Part shown: positions 51,960-60,857 of the stretch, in pieces
Layout: each line of letters begins with the position of its first letter
Position numbering within the stretch: position 1 is the stretch's first letter
Assembly (NCBI GenBank): GCA_030744435.1
Contig: JASLQO010000013.1
Coordinates: 62,001-126,000, forward strand
DNA length: 64,000 nucleotides
Reading direction: 5' to 3'
Source: JASLQO01 sp002327525
GTDB taxonomy: Bacteria > Pseudomonadota > Gammaproteobacteria > Pseudomonadales > Azotimanducaceae
Translations under genes and position numbers: made by a program
Notes under the pieces: model-generated
What the model saw: only the letters and a program-made list of their open reading frames with translations
Databases searched by the model: none
Told to the model about the DNA's origin: nothing

Positions 51960-53045
51960 TCAACAAGCGTTGTTTGCGGCCTTGATGATCACCGCGGCCG
52001 TGCGATCAGCTGTCTCTGTCCAGGAAAACTCCCGCGCCCGCTCCCGGGCGCACGCGGCCAGCTTATCCCTGAGCGAAGCATCATCACACAGTGAACTGAT
52101 CGCCGATTTGATTTCCTCTACTGATTCCGGGTCAGCTAGAATCCCGCAGTTTTCAGCAAGTTCAGGCATCGATCCCGTGTTTCCGGCAAGCACCGGTTTG
52201 CCGTGGGCCATAGCTTCGACGATGGGAAGGCCAAATCCTTCGTAGAGGGACGGTGTGGCGAGAAAGAGGCAGCCTTGGTAGAGCGCGCGCAGATGATCAT
52301 CGGAATCGGGGACGACTTGCTTAACTAGGGGGTCGAGATCTCGTTCGCGGATGATCTTCCTGATGTCGGGTCCCCAACCTTGACGACCCGCAAGTATCAG
52401 AGGAAGGGGAGACTTGCGTTGTGCAGCGTATGCAGCATAGGCCTGCAGTAATCGTGGTAGGTTTTTTCGTGGTTCCAGAGTACCCACGAATAAGATATAA
52501 GGATGTTCGGGAGTGACAACGGTTTCTATCGGGCGAACGAAAGGCGCTTCGTAGATGACGGTAGTTTTGTGTGCAGCGTCTGGGAGTAGCTCGATGATGT
52601 CCTTTCGGGTGTTGTTCGACACCGCGATCACGTGCTGCGCTTTCTTCAGCGTAGGAGTCATCAGGATCCATTCCAGCAAGCAACCAGAGCGTGGCATTGT
52701 CTTCGGCACGCGCCACCAGACCAGATCGTGAATTGTCACCACTGTTGGTATCTTCAGGCGTAGTGGTAGGTGGTGTCGCGGTGACCAGAAGATATCTAAC
52801 TGATCCTTAGTACTCCACGTTGGATACTGCCATTGTGCGAAGAGCGTCGAGCGCATGCGGGACGTATTGTTACCTGTACGCACCGTTGCGAATGAGTTCC
52901 AGAACTCTGGTAGCGGTCGGTCGGCGTAGAGAAAAAAGGAGAAATCATTGCGCCGTGCGAGGCGCTGCATTAGCTCGGAAGTATATCTACCGATACCCGT
53001 ATGCGCGTGTGCTAAAGGTCTCGCATCGATTCCAATGCGCAGCAC
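51960..53045 (-). CDS. Glycosyltransferase family 4 protein
   Basis: A 361-residue GT-B retaining glycosyltransferase. N-terminal IGIDARPLAHAHTGIGRYTS (acceptor side, the G-x-GRYT turn), linker FVGTLEPRKNLPRLLQAYAA, and donor site YEGFGLPIVEAMAHGKPVLA with the E-x7-E motif. The usual substrate is mannose or a related NDP-sugar. The start is GTG 53045, two bases after the stop of the upstream GT4 gene at 53048, so the two minus-strand genes form an operon. Confidence 0.88.
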   Translation of the reverse strand: MLRIGIDARPLAHAHTGIGRYTSELMQRLARRNDFSFFLYADRPLPEFWNSFATVRTGNNTSRMRSTLFAQWQYPTWSTKDQLDIFWSPRHHLPLRLKIPTVVTIHDLVWWRVPKTMPRSGCLLEWILMTPTLKKAQHVIAVSNNTRKDIIELLPDAAHKTTVIYEAPFVRPIETVVTPEHPYILFVGTLEPRKNLPRLLQAYAAYAAQRKSPLPLILAGRQGWGPDIRKIIRERDLDPLVKQVVPDSDDHLRALYQGCLFLATPSLYEGFGLPIVEAMAHGKPVLAGNTGSMPELAENCGILADPESVEEIKSAISSLCDDASLRDKLAACARERAREFSWTETADRTAAVIIKAANNAC

Positions 53046-53047
53046 GG

Positions 53048-54247
53048 TTAAGCCGATTTGGCAGCGGGCTGTCTGCCTGCGCTGGTCGGGTTACCGGTGA
53101 GATCTCGATAGAGGGCGACGTACTTCGAGCCCATGAGTGCGCCAGTAAACAGCTGTTCGTATCGCGCCCGCGCACGTTGACCCATCAGGCGTGCCATGTC
53201 CGGACGAAAGTGAAGCTGATCCATCGCATGCCGCAGATCCTTGCTTGACCCTGGGGTTACCACCAGGCCTGTCTCGCCGTCGATATTTACGTGGCTCGTA
53301 CCCGATCCGACCTCGGTCGAGATGAGTGGTTTGCCATACATCGCACCCTCAAGAAGCGTTACTCCGAAGGCTTCGGAGCGCAGATACGAAGGGAATACAA
53401 CGCCTCGCGCGAGATGGAAAAGACCCACCTTAGTCTCATCGGAAACATGACCAGTAAATTTGACATTGTTCAATCCCATCCGAGTTGCCTGTGCACGTAG
53501 TGCCTGTTCGGTCGGTCCGGAGCCCACAATGACGACGTCGTATTTGGCGTCTTTGATCGCGTCGATGAGGATGTGCAAGCCTTTGTAGTAACGCAAGACA
53601 CCCACGAATAGAAAAAACTCGGTACCAAACCCGCTCCTTAACTCATCGAGCTTAGTCACGGAAGGCTCGGGATAGGTGTTCGCATCTATTCCGATGGGGA
53701 TCACGTCCACTTTTGATTCGAATCGGCTGAGTACATCACTGGTGGCGAAGTAGTTTGGTGACGTACAGACAATGCGGTCCACCGATGACAGAAAGCGATT
53801 CATGAGAGGCCAATAGAGGGCGCCAAGGACGCGCTGGCGAACAATATCGGAGTGATAGGTGAGAACAGACGGCTTGTTCTTTGGTGAGCTCAGCCTGAGC
53901 AAGTCTGCCAGAGGCCATGGAAAATGGTAGTGCACCACGTCGGCCCAATCCGCGAGCCGTCTGTGCATCCTGAAGGCATCGATCGATACATTGCAGGAGG
54001 CAATCTCAAATGTCTGTTTGGCTCTATAAACAGCGGCTTCCTGCAGTCGAACGACGCGCTTCGTTGCGCGTGATCTGATTTCAGGATCGCTGCTCACGCT
54101 CAATACGCGGCTCTGGATTTTGTGCGGCGCTGTGCCTAGGCAGATTTGTCGTATTACCTCTTCCAGTCCTCCTTGGCTGTCGGGAAAGTACGTTCTGTAG
54201 ACGTGGAGTATCCGCAAGTCAGTTGCCCTACTTTTGATCGATTCCAT
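53048..54247 (-). CDS. Glycosyltransferase family 4 protein
   Basis: A 399-residue GT4 enzyme with ILHVYRTYFPDSQGGLEEVI at the N-terminus (GG-x-E acceptor loop), FLFVGVLRYYKGLHILIDAI at the domain boundary, and SEAFGVTLLEGAMYGKPLIS plus VGSGTSHVN at the donor site. This N-terminal type is common among mannosyltransferases of O-antigen and EPS loci. The start is ATG 54247. It is divergent from the GT2 gene at 54362 and the first gene of the minus-strand pair. Confidence 0.88.
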   Translation of the reverse strand: MESIKSRATDLRILHVYRTYFPDSQGGLEEVIRQICLGTAPHKIQSRVLSVSSDPEIRSRATKRVVRLQEAAVYRAKQTFEIASCNVSIDAFRMHRRLADWADVVHYHFPWPLADLLRLSSPKNKPSVLTYHSDIVRQRVLGALYWPLMNRFLSSVDRIVCTSPNYFATSDVLSRFESKVDVIPIGIDANTYPEPSVTKLDELRSGFGTEFFLFVGVLRYYKGLHILIDAIKDAKYDVVIVGSGPTEQALRAQATRMGLNNVKFTGHVSDETKVGLFHLARGVVFPSYLRSEAFGVTLLEGAMYGKPLISTEVGSGTSHVNIDGETGLVVTPGSSKDLRHAMDQLHFRPDMARLMGQRARARYEQLFTGALMGSKYVALYRDLTGNPTSAGRQPAAKSA

Positions 54248-54361
54248 TGTTGGAGGCTAGCCGGATTGTGGCACACATTAGCAGGCGCTAGGGGGTGAAA
54301 CAACGTCGCCAATTTGAGGTGAGGCTACTAGACTATTGCGCTGGTTGTACTTGGTGATTGG

Positions 54362-55153
54362 GTGGGCAGATTGCAACTAACCGTAGTAACGCCGGTGCTC
54401 GACGGAGAGCGAACCATACAGCGGTGTATCGACAGCGTAAGGTCGCTCAAGGAGCGGTTCGGTGTGGAACATATCATCGTCGACGGAGGATCGACCGATT
54501 CGACGCTTGCTCATGTGCGGGACGCAAACGCTCACATAGATGCGGTAATAGACGACCAGCGGCGAGGCATCAGTGCTGCGATGAACCTCGGCATCGAGCA
54601 TGCGAATGGGCATTTCATCTGCATTTTGAACAGTGATGATTTCATGATCCCCGAAGGTGCTGCGCGAATACTCGAATCGGCATCCCTCTTGGCCGACGGT
54701 GGCCCCGAGATCCTATTGGGTGATGTATTGCTCGTCGAGCCGCGGAGAGGGAATATCGAAAGGCGCGTGGCAAATTTAGGCAACATGAGTAAGTTTATGT
54801 CGGTGTACCATCCAGCGATGTGGGTGGCCAAGAAGGTGTATGCGAGACTTGGTGGTTACGCCGAGAGCTACTCTTACGCGATGGATTGTGAGTTCGTGCA
54901 TCGTGCGCTTGCGGCCGAGGTACGTTTTCACCACGTTGCGGACACTCTTGCAGGGATGTGCCTGGGCGGGATCAGTCACCGCCATCTAGGCAGGGCGATG
55001 GCGGAATTCCGGCGCTCCGTGGTTTATCATCAACTCTCTCGACGCCATGTTGCTTATTGCTACCAGATGCGTCAGTCGATGATTCACTTTGTACTTCGCA
55101 ACAGGGTTGTTCGAGATTTCTACCTACGCCATCGACACAAACACTCGGGATAG
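54362..55153 (+). CDS. Glycosyltransferase family 2 protein
   Basis: A 263-residue GT-A enzyme: LTVVTPVLDGERTIQRCIDS, HIIVDGGSTDSTLAHV, GISAAMNLGIEHANGHFICI, and the DXD-like NSDDF (about residue 93), with DCEFVHRALA further on. It resembles WcaA/WbbD-type transferases that pass one sugar to a lipid-linked acceptor. The start is GTG 54362. It begins a plus-strand run of closely packed genes up to 61802. Confidence 0.87.
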   Translation: MGRLQLTVVTPVLDGERTIQRCIDSVRSLKERFGVEHIIVDGGSTDSTLAHVRDANAHIDAVIDDQRRGISAAMNLGIEHANGHFICILNSDDFMIPEGAARILESASLLADGGPEILLGDVLLVEPRRGNIERRVANLGNMSKFMSVYHPAMWVAKKVYARLGGYAESYSYAMDCEFVHRALAAEVRFHHVADTLAGMCLGGISHRHLGRAMAEFRRSVVYHQLSRRHVAYCYQMRQSMIHFVLRNRVVRDFYLRHRHKHSG

Positions 55154-55156
55154 CTA

Positions 55157-57655
55157 GTGGCTAGCGTCGCTATCAGCGAACTGCCGCGAGTACTGGTAAT
55201 CTCATTCTCCGGCATTGGCAGTCCAAACGCTACGGGTCAGTTGCTCGAGTTCTTTTTTAGATACTGGCCGGATGAACGGATTTTCCAGGTATATCACGTG
55301 CACGAGCCCATCGGATTTGAAGGGCTCGATGCGTCCAAATGTGATCCGAAGGATATCGTGAGCGTGGTACGTCGTTTTCGGCCTGATGTCATTTACTTCA
55401 GACCCGCAGACAACCACCTCGAATACATGCGAATCGCCAGGTTGCTCATTGAAACGCTTGATCTCCCGCTGGTTGTTCACATCATGGACGATTGGCCAGC
55501 GCGGATGAAACCCTCGAAACAGGCAGAAGAACTGCACGACATATTGAAGGGTGCTTTTGGCGTGGCTTGTAGGAACGTGACGATCTGCGCAGAAATGTCG
55601 CGGGAGTACGAGGAGCGTTACGGGCATGTATTCGAGTCACTCGCAAATGGTATTGATGTTGAAGATTGGCGGCTCGATGGTGGTGAGTATTCGGATGAAT
55701 TCGTCATCAGGTATTGCGGCGCGATTGCCGAAGATATGCAAAAAGAAAGTGTTCAGGATCTTGCGGAGGCAGTTCAGCTAGCGGTGCACGCACACCCAAC
55801 GCTTAGACTCGAAATCTACACGATGCCTTGGTTTCAGGAGGAAGCGAAACGGTTAGCCAGTTTGTGTTCCGCGATTAGTGTGCACGACTTTGTACCCTTG
55901 CGAGAGTATCCGCAGCTGTTGGCGAGTGCGGACGCCTTGTTCCTTGGCTACAATTTTGACGCGCAGAGCATTCGCTACACGAGACTCTCATTCGCCAACA
56001 AAACACCCGAGTGTCTTGCCAGCGGCACACCGCTGATTATTTATGGGCCGGAAGTAGTGCCATCGGTTGCGTACATAAAACGGCACGCCGTTGGCCGCGT
56101 TGTGTCCGAACGGAGCATCGAACACCTGGCACAAGCTATCGGTTGGATGATCGAAAACCCACTAAAGCGGCGTGAGTTGGGTCAGCGCGCACGCCGCTTT
56201 GCGTTTGCCAACCACAATGGCTCCGATGTCAGGCGCAAGTTTGAGATAATACTTCGCTCTTGTTTTGAGAAAGGAAAAAGGGAAGTGATGCGGATTAGGG
56301 AGTTTGCTCGCGATGACGATGTGGTACTAGATGAAACCAAAGTCGTGTTCGATTACTTTGATGGTCGTTCGGATCTGGCGATGATCGACGTGGGTGCGCA
56401 TCACGGTACGGCTTTCAAAGCGTTCCTCGATCAGGGCTGGGAAGTGTTCGCCTTTGAACCTGATCCCGCCAATCGTTCGTATGTAGAAGAGCGGTACGGT
56501 GACAACCCGGCGATCCGAATCGAGCCGAATGCGGTAGGAGATCGGCATGGCGCTAGGCTGGATTTCTTCGCCTCGGAGCAGAGTACGGGTATCTCTAGCC
56601 TGATCCCCTTCCATGAGGGTCATGCGAAGGTGGCGACGGTTGAGACGGTTCGGCTCGACCGCTACATGGAAGAGCATGGAATTGAAGATGTTGCCTTCCT
56701 GAAGATCGATACGGAAGGTTTTGATCTCAGGGTGTTGGAGGGTTTTCCATGGGAAAAGTGCCAACCGGAGGTTATTGAGTGCGAGTATGAAGATGCTAAA
56801 ACGACCAAAATAGGGTATACCTATGAGAACCTTGGGCAGTTTCTCGTAGACAGGGGTTACACTGTCTTTGTCAGTGAGTGGCACCCCATCGTTCGCTACG
56901 GGGTGCGGCACCAGTGGCGGCGCGTAGTGCCGTATCCCGCAACGCTCAGAGATGAGGACGCGTGGGGGAATTTCCTTGCCTTCAGAGACTCGATTTCGAT
57001 TGCCGAGGTGGAAGCGTTGTTCCAACGAACACTGCGGCAGAAAAATCCCGGCAAAGTGCTCACACGAGTATCACAGCCAATTCAATCCGAGCAGGAATCC
57101 GACGCCATCGACAGTGGAAAGCAAACCATGGTGAGCAGTGACAATGAATCCCAACCGGGACGATTCGAGAGTTTTGGCAATCATCGTGCAATCGCGAAGG
57201 ACTTTGTTTCGAGCAAGCGCGGAGTGATATGTGCCACCCTTCTCACTCTAGGGGTGCTGTTTGCCGTGTTTTGGCGCGATCTGGCTTTGCTGGTCGGGGT
57301 GGAATGGGCGGGATGGGTGATCCTCGGCGTGGGCATAGGCTGTCTAGTTCACCTGGTGGCATATGTCAGGGCGGGTTTCGAGCATGGTTTAGTGCAGCAG
57401 CGCTATGCCATCGAAGAGCGATTAGATGGTATGGACCAGCGAATCGAGAATCTGATGGTCCAGATACAAAAAACGGCGAGGGTGCCACCGCCTGCACCCG
57501 AATTAGAACTGCGAGAAAAGCTCGATTCGATTCAAAGTGAACTTCGGCAGGTGCACCATCAATATGTAGACCTCAAAACGCGGTTACCCGAAATCATGAA
57601 TCTCATAGAGCGATTATTTGACACCACGTACAAGGATTCGAGCGGCGATGAGTGA
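55157..57655 (+). CDS. Fusion: GT4 glycosyltransferase, FkbM methyltransferase, membrane pair, coiled coil
   Basis: An 832-residue protein with four visible parts. Residues about 1-375 are a GT4-like glycosyltransferase (VISFSGIGSPNATGQLLEFF, FANKTPECLASGTPLIIYGP at the donor site). Residues about 385-630 are an FkbM SAM methyltransferase (LAMIDVGAHHGTAFKAFLDQ, VFAFEPDPANRSYVEERYG, VRLDRYMEEHGIEDVAFLKI followed by DTEGFD). Two hydrophobic helices lie at about 695-740 (GVICATLLTLGVLFAVFW, AGWVILGVGIGCLVHLV). The last 80 residues are a coiled coil (MDQRIENLMVQIQKT, IQSELRQVHHQYVDLKTRLP). The coiled coil could measure or cap chain length, as WbdD does, but this is an inference. GTG 55157 starts three bases after the GT2 gene; the stop overlaps the next ATG. 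Confidence 0.78.
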   Translation: MASVAISELPRVLVISFSGIGSPNATGQLLEFFFRYWPDERIFQVYHVHEPIGFEGLDASKCDPKDIVSVVRRFRPDVIYFRPADNHLEYMRIARLLIETLDLPLVVHIMDDWPARMKPSKQAEELHDILKGAFGVACRNVTICAEMSREYEERYGHVFESLANGIDVEDWRLDGGEYSDEFVIRYCGAIAEDMQKESVQDLAEAVQLAVHAHPTLRLEIYTMPWFQEEAKRLASLCSAISVHDFVPLREYPQLLASADALFLGYNFDAQSIRYTRLSFANKTPECLASGTPLIIYGPEVVPSVAYIKRHAVGRVVSERSIEHLAQAIGWMIENPLKRRELGQRARRFAFANHNGSDVRRKFEIILRSCFEKGKREVMRIREFARDDDVVLDETKVVFDYFDGRSDLAMIDVGAHHGTAFKAFLDQGWEVFAFEPDPANRSYVEERYGDNPAIRIEPNAVGDRHGARLDFFASEQSTGISSLIPFHEGHAKVATVETVRLDRYMEEHGIEDVAFLKIDTEGFDLRVLEGFPWEKCQPEVIECEYEDAKTTKIGYTYENLGQFLVDRGYTVFVSEWHPIVRYGVRHQWRRVVPYPATLRDEDAWGNFLAFRDSISIAEVEALFQRTLRQKNPGKVLTRVSQPIQSEQESDAIDSGKQTMVSSDNESQPGRFESFGNHRAIAKDFVSSKRGVICATLLTLGVLFAVFWRDLALLVGVEWAGWVILGVGIGCLVHLVAYVRAGFEHGLVQQRYAIEERLDGMDQRIENLMVQIQKTARVPPPAPELELREKLDSIQSELRQVHHQYVDLKTRLPEIMNLIERLFDTTYKDSSGDE

Positions 57656-59270
57656 CGCTCGACCGGTCGTACACCTCTTTCCCTGTTTCGAAAGTGATGA
57701 CCATCTCATCGAGCAGCTAGCACGCGTGGCTTGGTACATTTTCCCGCTTGATCCCCAGGTGATTCTCAGTTCGAGGCTCGAGTGGCCAGACGTGAACTGG
57801 GATGAACTTGGCTTCACACCTGAAGTGGGTGCGTTGTACTCCATGGGGCAGCCTGAATGGGTACGATTCGAAGCGATGGAGATGGATGAAGAAGCGCTGC
57901 GAAGAGCGGACATCATCCTGTTGTGGCAGGGTGTTGCTCCCCTGGAAGCTCTTGCACCAGGATCACACGCGCGGTTGATCGAGGAGGGCGTGGCGGTATA
58001 CGACGTCGACCGTTCGGATCGCACCGAGGGAGCGGGTTACATTGATGTCACGCACCGTTTTGCGCGCAATGACGAGAGTGTGATAGAGCGGTCCAGGGCG
58101 CTATTCGGCGAAGCCGCGCAGGAGTGGAGAGCGCTCGAGCGTGCTTATCTGTTTTGTTCTGGCCCGGAGATCCGGAAGTGGCAAAGTTATGACTTCGCAG
58201 AAGGGATCAATATCTATTGCAACAGCGTAATCAATGACACAGACCTGTCCCGTGCCGTACCACCGGACCTGGAAGTTTTTGGTGATCCGATTTTCCACTT
58301 CGGCTGTTCTGCCTATGCCAACGAGTTTCGGAACAAGTTGATGCGCAGCCAGGCACGATATGGATACAAATGCGTGATCCCGATCAAATACTACAATCTG
58401 TTCGTGTATTGGCAGCCGTACATGCAGCCGCATACGGTCGCGCTACCATTCAAGACAATGGAACAGCCGAATCTGGATCTCCTTGATGAGTTCAGCTTGA
58501 GTGTGACTGATAATATTCTTACTTTTTTAATGCTACCCATTGCGACAACACTCGCGTCAGAGGTGTATCTGCTGGGCTGTGATGGGAGGCCGCTTGAAGA
58601 TAACAAGTACTTCTGGAACCACAACGAAAAGACCCAGTTCGCTGACAAGATGGAGGTCATTCAGAGGGTGCATGCGTCCTTTTTCACGGTCGATTACGAC
58701 GACTACTATCAGCGTCACTGTGACAACGTGGAAACATACCTGAGCCTGGCGGAGCAAACTGGAATACGATTTGCTGCGTTGACCCCCTCATTCATTCCCG
58801 CGCTGGAGCAGAGGGAACATCCTCATGCGCGGGATGAAAGTGGTGCACTTGAACCGGCGGCTCTGCCAAAGCGCAATGGAGAAGATACAACTGCTAACAA
58901 GGTGGTGTCAGGCACGCGCATGCCCAAGCTCGAAATAACCCCAGACGTGGAGACCTTTGGTGGTGACTGGGAGCGGGCGTACCTTTCTCTGAAGGGGCGG
59001 CTTGCTGATGTGGAATACGTGCTGGAGACGAAAAAAATCGAGACTCGGTCCATGCGTGGCGAGTTGCTGCGTGCGAACGATCAGCTTGCGGCGCTGTTCG
59101 AGGTTGTCAATACATTGAGCCGAGAAATACGCAGCTTCGATGACCTGAAACTCGCCGTCCGCCGATTGAGATTGGTGAGTGCGGAGTTGTCCGCGAGGCT
59201 ATCTCCTGACCTCCAGGCACCTTCGTCATCGAACGCTTCTGGTGCTGAGGGGGGGGCACGCAACACGTGA
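57648..59270 (+). CDS. Large protein with MptE-like/DUF115-type core and C-terminal coiled coil
   Basis: A 540-residue protein, ATG 57648 overlapping the previous stop by eight bases. The central region (about 160-390) has AYLFCSGPEIRKWQSYDF, INIYCNSVINDTDLSRAV, DLEVFGDPIFHFGCSAYANE, and EVYLLGCDGRPLEDNKYFWN. This spacing (CSGP loop, CNS, DPxFHF) recalls the MptE-like/DUF115 proteins and, more loosely, GT42-type sialyltransferase folds. The N-terminal 150 residues (VVHLFPCFESDDHLIEQLAR) are of unknown type. The C-terminal 100 residues are a heptad-like helix (LRANDQLAALFEVVNTLSRE). The function is not known; a glycan-related transferase is most likely. Confidence 0.5.
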   Translation: MSDARPVVHLFPCFESDDHLIEQLARVAWYIFPLDPQVILSSRLEWPDVNWDELGFTPEVGALYSMGQPEWVRFEAMEMDEEALRRADIILLWQGVAPLEALAPGSHARLIEEGVAVYDVDRSDRTEGAGYIDVTHRFARNDESVIERSRALFGEAAQEWRALERAYLFCSGPEIRKWQSYDFAEGINIYCNSVINDTDLSRAVPPDLEVFGDPIFHFGCSAYANEFRNKLMRSQARYGYKCVIPIKYYNLFVYWQPYMQPHTVALPFKTMEQPNLDLLDEFSLSVTDNILTFLMLPIATTLASEVYLLGCDGRPLEDNKYFWNHNEKTQFADKMEVIQRVHASFFTVDYDDYYQRHCDNVETYLSLAEQTGIRFAALTPSFIPALEQREHPHARDESGALEPAALPKRNGEDTTANKVVSGTRMPKLEITPDVETFGGDWERAYLSLKGRLADVEYVLETKKIETRSMRGELLRANDQLAALFEVVNTLSREIRSFDDLKLAVRRLRLVSAELSARLSPDLQAPSSSNASGAEGGARNT

Positions 59271-60235
59271 TACAGGATCTGGGCTTCAGAATGGATGTAT
59301 CGATAATTGTCAGGACCTACAACGAGCAGGCGCATATTGGCGATCTGTTGGCGGCGATTGAGGCTCAGGAAGGTGCGCTGAATGTAGAGGTGATCATCGT
59401 CGATTCAGGCTCGACGGATCGTACACTCGATATTGCTGCGCAATGGGATTGCCGCGTCGTCTATATCGATAAGGAACAGTTCACGTTCGGTCGCTCGCTG
59501 AATATGGGCTGTGCCAGTGCGCGAAGCGATATACTGGTTTTCGTCAGCGGGCACTGCGTACCGGCGAGCCCTCAGTGGCTGCAACAGATCGTTGAACCTC
59601 TTCTGAAAGGTTCAGCATACTGTTACGGCAACCAGTTGCCTCACGAATCGACGAGATTCAGCGAAGCGCGCGTATTTGCGAAATACTTCGATAGCAGAGA
59701 TCACATTCCTCAGACGGGCTACTTTGTGAACAACGCCAACGCCGCGTTGCGTAGTGAAGTGTGGAGAGCTCACCCCTTCGACGAGGAGTTGTCGGGATTA
59801 GAAGACATGGAATTGGCCAGGCGTCTGATCGCGGCGAATGAGGAAATTGCCTACGTGGCGGCCGCTGGTGTTTTTCACATCCATGACGAAACCTGGGCGC
59901 AGGTCAGATGGCGCTACGAACGGGAAGCACTAGCGCTGCGACACATCGATCCACAGTTGCACATGTCGTTCCTCGACCTGGTGCGTTGCGTGGGCGGCAG
60001 CATCGCTCGTGATATTCGTGCCGCACTTCGTGAAGGGTGTTTGATGGGCGAATTTGCTGGAATTTGCGCGTTCAGGGTGTGTCAGTACTGGGGCAGCTAC
60101 AGGGGATCACAGGTGTCCAGGCGTGTATCAAGACAACGCAGGCGCCACTACTTCTACCCCGATTCGAACTCTGAACCTTCTGATCTGGACACGAGAAATG
60201 AAGATAGTCGCTCTCCTGCCTCTGAAAGCGCATAG
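59267..60235 (+). CDS. Glycosyltransferase family 2 protein
   Basis: A 322-residue GT-A glycosyltransferase: VSIIVRTYNEQAHIGDLLAA, VEVIIVDSGSTDRTLDIAA, FTFGRSLNMGCASARSDILV (the FxxGRSxNxG pattern of rhamnosyl-type GT2 enzymes), FVNNANAALRSEVW, and the catalytic-base region SGLEDMELARRLIA. The GTG at 59267 overlaps the previous stop as GTGA; ATG 59291 is an alternative. The C-terminal 40 residues are Arg/Ser-rich and overlap the next gene by 38 bases. Confidence 0.85.
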   Translation: MIQDLGFRMDVSIIVRTYNEQAHIGDLLAAIEAQEGALNVEVIIVDSGSTDRTLDIAAQWDCRVVYIDKEQFTFGRSLNMGCASARSDILVFVSGHCVPASPQWLQQIVEPLLKGSAYCYGNQLPHESTRFSEARVFAKYFDSRDHIPQTGYFVNNANAALRSEVWRAHPFDEELSGLEDMELARRLIAANEEIAYVAAAGVFHIHDETWAQVRWRYEREALALRHIDPQLHMSFLDLVRCVGGSIARDIRAALREGCLMGEFAGICAFRVCQYWGSYRGSQVSRRVSRQRRRHYFYPDSNSEPSDLDTRNEDSRSPASESA

Positions 60236-60857
60236 CGAACGAATACCGAGAAAAAACTTCAAGTTGCTCGCTGGTAAACCGTTGTTTCGCTGGATGCTGG
60301 ACACGCTGGTACGAACACCTGAGGTGGATCTTGTGGTCATCAATACGGACGCGCAGCGAGAACTCGAAGAAAGTGGATTGCGTCCCGGGGAAGCGCTCAT
60401 CAGGGAGCGCCGCCAGGCCTTACGCGGAGACTTCACTAGCATGAACGCAATCATCAAAGACGACATTGAACACGTCGAAGCTGATCTCTATTTGATGACG
60501 CACGTCACCAATCCGCTAATAAGCAGTAGTACGGTGAGCGCGGCTATAGACGCGTACCAGACGGGTCGTGGGGATTCGCTGTTCAGCGTAAATAGGATAC
60601 AGACTCGCTTCTATGATAGTGACGGCAACGCGGTGAATCACGATCCGGACAATCTCGTGCGCACGCAGGATCTCGACGTCTGGTACGAGGAAAATTCGTG
60701 CCTGTACATATTCACCAGGGACGGCTTCAAAGAGACTGGTGCCCGAATAGGAAAGAAACCCATCATGTTCGAAACCCCGCGCCTCGAGTCCGTTGACATC
60801 GACGATCCGGAAGACTGGCAGCTTGCTGAGGCACTTGCCGACACGCAGGTATCCTGA
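60198..60857 (+). CDS. Acylneuraminate cytidylyltransferase-family protein (CMP-sugar synthetase-like)
   Basis: A 219-residue nucleotidyltransferase of the NeuA/KdsB group. The N-terminal CTP-binding motif is LLPLKAHSERIPRKNFKLLA, in the place of the usual A-R-x-G-S-K-x3-K-N, with GKPLFRWMLDTLVRTPEVDL following. The later part contains ENSCLYIFTRDGFKETG and RLESVDIDDPEDWQLAEAL, the family's C-terminal signature. The substrate is probably a nonulosonic or other keto-acid sugar. No NeuB-type synthase is in the window. It starts inside the 3' end of the GT2 gene and ends one base before the next start. Confidence 0.72.
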   Translation: MKIVALLPLKAHSERIPRKNFKLLAGKPLFRWMLDTLVRTPEVDLVVINTDAQRELEESGLRPGEALIRERRQALRGDFTSMNAIIKDDIEHVEADLYLMTHVTNPLISSSTVSAAIDAYQTGRGDSLFSVNRIQTRFYDSDGNAVNHDPDNLVRTQDLDVWYEENSCLYIFTRDGFKETGARIGKKPIMFETPRLESVDIDDPEDWQLAEALADTQVS

